A model generated the notes under the pieces. That model was not told the DNA's origin, made no database searches, and was given only the letters and a program-made list of their open reading frames with translations. Source: CAVYPR01 sp052145775 (GTDB lineage: Bacteria; Actinomycetota; Acidimicrobiia; Acidimicrobiales; RAAP-2). From it: 21,926 nt of DNA. A program made the position numbers and the translations under genes. This document shows positions 15,574 through 21,926 of this stretch, in pieces. The DNA lies in contig JBKQNY010000035.1 in assembly GCA_052145775.1 (NCBI GenBank), positions 1 to 21,926 on the forward strand, read 5' to 3'. Each line of letters begins with the position of its first letter. The first letter of the stretch is position 1.

Positions 15574-15699
15574 GGTCCCGGCCGTCATCGCTGGCTCGAT
15601 CACCCACAAGGTCACGTCGGACCGGCGTCGTCGGCCCCGTTGCCGCCGAGGGCACCGCCGCGCGGGGCGGCAGCTTCCGAGCGTCTGCCGTCGACGGCC

Positions 15700-16293
15700 T
15701 CAGGCCATGTCGGTGCGGACCTGCTTGGCCCGTGCCGCACCGATGGCGGTCTTCACGTCCTTCTGCTCCTCGGGCGGCGGCAACACGGCCGGCATCCCCA
15801 GCGACTCGATCCAGAGCTCTCGTCCCCAGCCGGCGGAGTGGTAGAGGTGCTGATCTTCTTCGTCCTCGACCTCTTCGTGGGCCGACCGAAGCGCCTTGCC
15901 CTTCTCCCCCTTCACCCGCTCGGCCGCTTCGCCGATGAGTTCCCAGTTGAGGTGATCCTTGGTCTCCGCCAGGATGACGCACTCCGCCGCGACCAGCTCG
16001 GCAACCTCCGGGGGGCCTTCGGCGAGGGCCATCTCCATGGCCTTCACCAACGAGGTGCCGATGTGCCGGACCACCTGACGACCGGGGGTTTGGGTAGTCG
16101 GATCGAGACCGAAGGCCGCAAGAAGCCTCTCGACCACCTCGACGTGACGGGTCGTCTGCTCGTGGTACTTGTTCCACTCGTCTCGCAGATCGTCATTCTT
16201 CACACACTGCAACGCCGTCTCGTAGACCTGCACGCCACCAAGCTCGGTCTCCAGGGATTGAAAGAGCAGTTCGTGAAGTTGTTCGTCGTGCAT
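15700..16293 (-). CDS. Ferritin-like four-helix protein
   Basis: A 197-residue, mainly helical, Glu/His-rich protein. Four helices are predictable: about 4-30 (ELLFQSLETELGGVQVYETAL), 35-60 (EWNKYHEQTTRHVEVVERLL), 95-125 (ECVILAETKDHLNWELIGEAA) and 135-160 with an ExxH (E146-x-x-H149). This spacing of carboxylates and histidines resembles ferritin-like or rubrerythrin-like diiron proteins, but I cannot confirm a subfamily or iron storage. The C-terminus LPPPEEQKDVKTAIGAARAKQ is an unstructured tail. The start ATG 16293 follows GAGGG at 4-nt spacing; an upstream GTG at 16365 would add 24 unlikely residues. GC is about 55-63% here, well below the neighbours, which may indicate transfer. An inverted repeat lies about 55 nt upstream. 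Confidence 0.75.
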   Translation of the reverse strand: MHDEQLHELLFQSLETELGGVQVYETALQCVKNDDLRDEWNKYHEQTTRHVEVVERLLAAFGLDPTTQTPGRQVVRHIGTSLVKAMEMALAEGPPEVAELVAAECVILAETKDHLNWELIGEAAERVKGEKGKALRSAHEEVEDEEDQHLYHSAGWGRELWIESLGMPAVLPPPEEQKDVKTAIGAARAKQVRTDMA

Positions 16294-16514
16294 CTGACCC
16301 TCTTTTCGGTAGCAGCGGGGACTCGACCTTCGCCCAGAGGTAGTACCCGATGCCCGGTCACCCAAACATCGGGAGTCCGCCCACCGTCATCCGGGCCGCT
16401 CGCCACCGCTCGCGCCAATGAGGTGCCCCGGCTTGCTGGAATCACCAGACGGTCCCGGTCCTGCCGATGGTGCTGACGTTGGCACGTCGCCGACGAGTCG
16501 GGAGGTAACGAAGA
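16294..16514. other. Lower-GC intergenic region between divergent genes
   Basis: About 220 nt without a gene between the ferritin-like gene (minus) and the plus-strand genes. It contains the inverted repeat at 16346-16373, a small inverted repeat GACGT/ACGTC at 16475-16488 that includes a TTGGCA hexamer (16479-16484), and GGGAGG at 16500-16505. It probably carries both divergent promoters. Confidence 0.4.
16346..16373. promoter_or_regulatory. Inverted repeat, candidate operator
   Basis: CCCGATG (16346-16352) and CATCGGG (16367-16373) are perfect 7-bp inverted arms with centres 21 bp apart, two DNA turns. They lie 53-80 nt upstream of the ferritin-like ATG, where its promoter should be. Suits a dimeric repressor; the regulator is unknown. 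Confidence 0.4.
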
Positions 16515-16715
16515 GTGATGACGGCTTGCGCGTCATCTGTTGGGGTGGGCGCTCCTTGGCGTCAGCCACCGCCGGCTAGGTCCAGTTCTCGGGCGTGCCA
16601 AGGCCGGAGTGGACGGCCTCCTCGCAATCCGCCATTGCGGTGCGGCGGTACGGTCACGGCGAAGATGTCATCGACGCCGGCCGCACCGGCCACGACCACG
16701 GGAGCCCCTCGATGA
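16515..16715 (+). CDS. Possible small ORF coupled to the next gene
   Basis: A 66-residue frame from GTG 16515 (or ATG 16518). GGGAGG (16500-16505) lies 9 nt upstream of the GTG, and the stop TGA (16713-16715) overlaps the next gene's ATG (16712) as ATGA. These two signals look like a real coupled ORF. The product is Pro/Arg/Ser/Thr/Ala-rich with three Cys and no recognisable fold, which is also what chance translation of GC-rich DNA gives. I cannot decide from sequence alone. Confidence 0.25.
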   Translation: MMTACASSVGVGAPWRQPPPARSSSRACQGRSGRPPRNPPLRCGGTVTAKMSSTPAAPATTTGAPR

Positions 16716-17182
16716 GCGATCACACCATCTACGACTACGTCCCGCACGGGAGGACCAGGGCGAAGCTCGAGGGCACCACAGCGCCGGTACACGTCGCTGA
16801 GCAGCTCCCGGTGAACAGCCCCATGGAGCGGTTCAATGCCTGGCTGGCGGTCCAGGTGACCAAGGGGGTGGGCACGATGTGGTGCGCCTACGCCTTCGCC
16901 GCCCTGGCCGCCGTCAGCCTGCCGTCGGCCATCAGCGCCCACAGCGTGGTCGTCCTCGTCTCGTGGATCTCCCAGACCTTCTTGCAGCTGGTGCTGCTCT
17001 CGGTGATCATCGTCGGGCAGAACGTGCTGGCGGCGGCGGCGGACAAGCGGGCCGACGCCACCTACAACGACGCCGACGCCGTCCTCCACGAGTCGGTCAA
17101 GCTCCAAGAGCACCTCATGGCCCAGGACCGCGTGCTGAAGGAGCTCGCCGCCCGCCTGGCCGCACTCGGGGCCACGGGGTAG
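16712..17182 (+). CDS. Two-TM DUF1003-like membrane protein
   Basis: A 156-residue protein. The N-terminal 50 residues are soluble. Two TM helices follow, about 54-74 (GTMWCAYAFAALAAVSLPSAI) and 84-106 (SWISQTFLQLVLLSVIIVGQNVL), then a charged, probably coiled helix (110-152). VGTMW, the short loop, and a second helix ending IIVGQN followed by DKRADATYNDADAVLHE match the DUF1003 layout, although the usual NxxxPFDPYPF loop is not present, so this is a divergent member at best. The function of DUF1003 proteins is unknown. The start ATG 16712 has GGGAG 7 nt upstream. The Rrf2 gene follows after 52 nt with what looks like its own promoter. Confidence 0.7.
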   Translation: MSDHTIYDYVPHGRTRAKLEGTTAPVHVAEQLPVNSPMERFNAWLAVQVTKGVGTMWCAYAFAALAAVSLPSAISAHSVVVLVSWISQTFLQLVLLSVIIVGQNVLAAAADKRADATYNDADAVLHESVKLQEHLMAQDRVLKELAARLAALGATG

Positions 17183-17222
17183 GCCGGAGGGCCCCGTCCT
17201 CCACGACCGTCGCCGTTCGGGG

Positions 17223-17228
17223 CAGAAT
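17223..17228 (+). promoter_or_regulatory. -10-like element, leaderless start of rrf2 gene
   Basis: CAGAAT ends 6 nt before the GTG at 17235, and no Shine-Dalgarno sequence precedes that codon. It predicts a leaderless transcript. No clear -35. Confidence 0.35.
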
Positions 17229-17234
17229 CGACCC

Positions 17235-17687
17235 GTGCACATCCCGGCCAAGGTCGACTACGGGCTGCGGGCCCTCCTCTCACTGGCCGCGGCCGGCACG
17301 CCGTGCACGGCCGACTCGCTCGCCGCCGACCAGGGCCTGCCGCCACGCTTTCTGGGGGCCATCCTGGCCGACCTGCGCCGGGCCGGCCTGGTGGCCAGCC
17401 AGCGAGGTGCCGACGGCGGCTACCGCCTGGCGCGGCCGCCGGCGGAGATCAGCTTCGCCGAGGTGATCCGGGCCCTCGACGGTCCGCTGGCCGAGGTCCG
17501 GGGGTTCCGGCCCGAGGCCACCTCCTACGGCGGCGCCGCCGAGCACCTCCAGCAGGTGTGGGTGGCGGTGCGGGCGTCGCTGCGCGAGGTGCTCGAGCAG
17601 GTGAGCCTGGACGACGTGGTCACGGGAAAGCTGCCCGACGCCGTCGTGCGCCTCACCACCGACCCCGACGCCTGGGAGCCGCACTGA
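17235..17687 (+). CDS. Rrf2-family transcriptional regulator
   Basis: A 150-residue winged-helix regulator. The N-terminal MHIPAKVDYGLRALLSLA is diagnostic for Rrf2. The helix-turn-helix covers about 24-50, and the wing is RGADGGYRLAR (57-67). The C-terminal long helix (100-125) is the dimerisation part. IscR, NsrR and RsrR hold [Fe-S] clusters through Cys in the 90-110 region. Here that region (VRGFRPEATSYGGAAEHLQ) has no Cys, and the only Cys is C24 in the DNA-binding domain. The protein therefore probably does not sense via a cluster in the usual way. It overlaps the acyl-CoA synthetase gene by 4 nt (CTGA) and may regulate it. A link to the suf genes 10 kb away is speculative. Confidence 0.9.
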   Translation: MHIPAKVDYGLRALLSLAAAGTPCTADSLAADQGLPPRFLGAILADLRRAGLVASQRGADGGYRLARPPAEISFAEVIRALDGPLAEVRGFRPEATSYGGAAEHLQQVWVAVRASLREVLEQVSLDDVVTGKLPDAVVRLTTDPDAWEPH

Positions 17688-19300
17688 CCACGGCCCGTCC
17701 GCCCGGCCCGCGCGGCCGTCGGCTGCGGGCCACCCTCCAACACACCAGGCGAGCCGAGTACCTGCGGCCGCACGGACCGTGGGACCACGGCTCGCTCGAC
17801 GCGCTGCTGAGCGCACCGGTGGCGGCCGGGACCCACCGGGTGGTCGACAGCGACGGGCGGTTGGGCGGGGCCGAGCTGGCGTCGGCCGTCGACGGGCTGG
17901 CCGGGCGGCTGCGGCAGGCCGGTGTCCGACGCGGCGACGGCGTGGCCTTCCAGCTCCCCAACGGGGCGGCCGCGGTCTGTCTGCTGCGCGCCTGTTGGCG
18001 GCTGGGGGCCGTGGCGGTGCCGATCAACCGCGCCGCCGGGCCCGCCGACGTGGAGGCGTCGGTGGCCGCCGCCCGTCCGCGCCTGGTGCTGGGGGGCGAG
18101 GGCTCGCCGGCCGCCGCGCTGGACGGGGCGGTCGAGGTCCTCTCCCACCCAGACGGCTTCGGCGCGCTCCCCGACGGCCCGCCGGTCGGCCCGGAAGGCT
18201 CGGCCGCCCGGCCCGCCGACCTGGCCGCGGTCATCTTCACCTCGGGGTCCACCGGCCGGCCCAAGGCGGTCCTGCACACCCAGCGCGGCCTTGTCTGGAA
18301 GACGGTGACGATGGGGCGTGCCCACGGCCTGGTCCCCGGCGACGTGGTCCTCACCCCGGCCCCCCTCTCCCACGTGTCGGGGCTGCTCAACGGGGTGCTC
18401 CTCCCGGCGGCCCTCGGCACGGTCTCGGTGCTCATGCCCCGCTGGGACCCCGAGCGGGCAGTGGAGCTGCTCGCCACCGAGAGGGTCACGGTCCTGACCG
18501 GGCCACCGACCTTCGTCGTGGGGCTCACGGGCGCACCCAACTTCGACCCGGGGCGCGCCTCGACCCTCCGGCTGGTCTCGGTGGGCGGGGCGCCGGTGAC
18601 CCCGGCCTTCGTGGCGGGGGCCTCGGGGCTGCTCGGCTGCCGGGTGAAGCGCACCTACGGCTCGAGCGAGGCGCCCATGGTGACGACCACCTTCCCGTCG
18701 GACCCGGCCGAGCGGGCGTCGGGCACCGACGGGCGGTCCGCGGGCGGGGCGGAGCTGCGGGTGGTCGACCCCGTCGACGGCCGCCCTCTGCCGGCCGGGT
18801 CGCCCGGGGAGCTGTGGGTCCGCGGCCCCGAGCTGTTCGTCGGCTACGCCGACCAACGGGACAACGCCGGGCGCGTGGCCCGGGGCGGGTGGTTCCGGAC
18901 CGGGGACCTGGCCACCGTCGACGGCGACGGCTGGTTGGCCGTGGCGGGCCGGCTGGACGACGTGATCATCCGTGGCGGGGAGAACGTGTCGGCCGTGGAG
19001 GTGGAGGGGGTCCTCGAGGCCCATCCCGACGTGGGCCAGGCCGCCGCCGTTCCCTACCCCGACCCCCTCATGGGCGAACGGGTGGCGGCGGTGGTGGTGG
19101 CCCCCGCCACCTTCGACCTCGACGCCTGCCGGCGCTGGTTCTCGGCGCGGGGGCTGGCCCGCCACAAGGCGCCCGAGCGGCTGGTCCGCCTCCCGGCGCT
19201 GCCCACCCTGGCCTCGGGCAAGGTCGACCGGGCCGCACTGCGGGCCCTGGTGGCCGGCCCGTCCTCGGCCGGTGCGTCGGCGGAGGCTCCCCGGGACTGA
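17684..19300 (+). CDS. Acyl-CoA synthetase / AMP-dependent ligase
   Basis: A member of the ANL superfamily (acyl-AMP then acyl-CoA formation). The P-loop IFTSGSTGRPKAVLHT lies near 185-200. YGSSEAPMV, the FRTGDLA Asp, the DDVIIRGGENVSAVEVE hinge and the C-terminal catalytic Lys513 in LASGKVDR are all present, so it should be active. With the CTG at 17684 it has 538 residues, the usual length. That CTG overlaps the Rrf2 stop (CTGA) and has GGGAG 5 nt upstream. The first in-frame GTG (about 17819) would remove the conserved GPWDHGSLDALL segment. The substrate is likely a fatty or other carboxylic acid and is not identifiable. Coupled to the Rrf2 gene. Confidence 0.88.
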   Translation: MTTARPPGPRGRRLRATLQHTRRAEYLRPHGPWDHGSLDALLSAPVAAGTHRVVDSDGRLGGAELASAVDGLAGRLRQAGVRRGDGVAFQLPNGAAAVCLLRACWRLGAVAVPINRAAGPADVEASVAAARPRLVLGGEGSPAAALDGAVEVLSHPDGFGALPDGPPVGPEGSAARPADLAAVIFTSGSTGRPKAVLHTQRGLVWKTVTMGRAHGLVPGDVVLTPAPLSHVSGLLNGVLLPAALGTVSVLMPRWDPERAVELLATERVTVLTGPPTFVVGLTGAPNFDPGRASTLRLVSVGGAPVTPAFVAGASGLLGCRVKRTYGSSEAPMVTTTFPSDPAERASGTDGRSAGGAELRVVDPVDGRPLPAGSPGELWVRGPELFVGYADQRDNAGRVARGGWFRTGDLATVDGDGWLAVAGRLDDVIIRGGENVSAVEVEGVLEAHPDVGQAAAVPYPDPLMGERVAAVVVAPATFDLDACRRWFSARGLARHKAPERLVRLPALPTLASGKVDRAALRALVAGPSSAGASAEAPRD

Positions 19301-19306
19301 CCGGGG
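19289..19306. terminator. Weak hairpin between acyl-CoA synthetase and aceE
   Basis: CCCCGG (19289-19294), loop GACTGA holding the stop codon, CCGGGG (19301-19306). Only 6 bp and no T tract, in a 9-nt gap between convergent genes. It is a weaker version of the hairpins at the other convergent junctions. Confidence 0.3.
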
Positions 19307-19309
19307 CCC

Positions 19310-21926
<2,617 letters not shown>

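Noticed and set aside
16294..16712. Riboswitch or small RNA in the lower-GC intergenic region
   Set aside because: I saw only short inverted repeats and no conserved riboswitch core.
17525..19165. Minus-strand ORF opposite the acyl-CoA synthetase
   Set aside because: Shadow of the ligase gene, which has all ANL motifs on the plus strand.

Overview
The window is about 70-75% GC and carries tightly packed genes with frequent 1-4 nt overlaps. Many genes start at GTG, TTG or apparently CTG. SufU instead of IscU, a Rieske protein inside a suf operon, a homodimeric pyruvate dehydrogenase E1, an LCP (LytR-CpsA-Psr) protein and many leaderless-looking promoters point to a high-GC Actinomycetota. Acidimicrobiia is my best guess, but that rank is inference. 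I see no tRNA, rRNA, CRISPR array, transposase or phage gene; this is chromosomal housekeeping DNA.

Left part (1-7140): iron-sulfur cluster assembly split into two blocks. A promoter at the left edge appears to drive an 11-codon leaderless ORF overlapping a small Arg-rich protein gene. After about 350 nt without a convincing gene comes a plus-strand operon of sufD, a Rieske ferredoxin and sufC (copy 1), joined by overlaps. An LCP-family cell-wall ligase gene follows, with three 21-residue repeats in its cytoplasmic tail. On the minus strand lies a second block, sufC (copy 2)-sufS-sufU. No sufB is visible, so the scaffold partner must lie elsewhere.

Middle (7229-11550): a glycogen-debranching-type glucosidase gene, divergent from sufC2 and broken by a one-base frameshift. 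Next is a two-gene ABC system: a DevC/MacB-like permease, then an ATPase fused to a C-terminal cyclic-nucleotide-binding-type domain.

Right part (11578-21926): a metallo-beta-lactamase-fold hydrolase (minus); an acyl-CoA dehydrogenase and an alpha/beta hydrolase with Asp at the nucleophile position (plus); thiE overlapping a HhH-GPD DNA-repair gene (minus); a lower-GC ferritin-like gene (minus); a two-TM DUF1003-like protein, an Rrf2-type regulator lacking Fe-S cysteines and an acyl-CoA synthetase (plus); and aceE (minus), whose 5' end runs off the window.

Three convergent gene ends carry perfect GC-rich hairpins without T tracts. At least six genes have a -10-like hexamer 6-8 nt upstream of the start codon, which suggests that leaderless transcription is the local norm. 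I did not find a clearly new multi-gene system. The best leads are the split suf locus with two sufC genes, the ABC-cyclic-nucleotide fusion, the Asp-for-Ser hydrolase and the repeat-bearing LCP protein.
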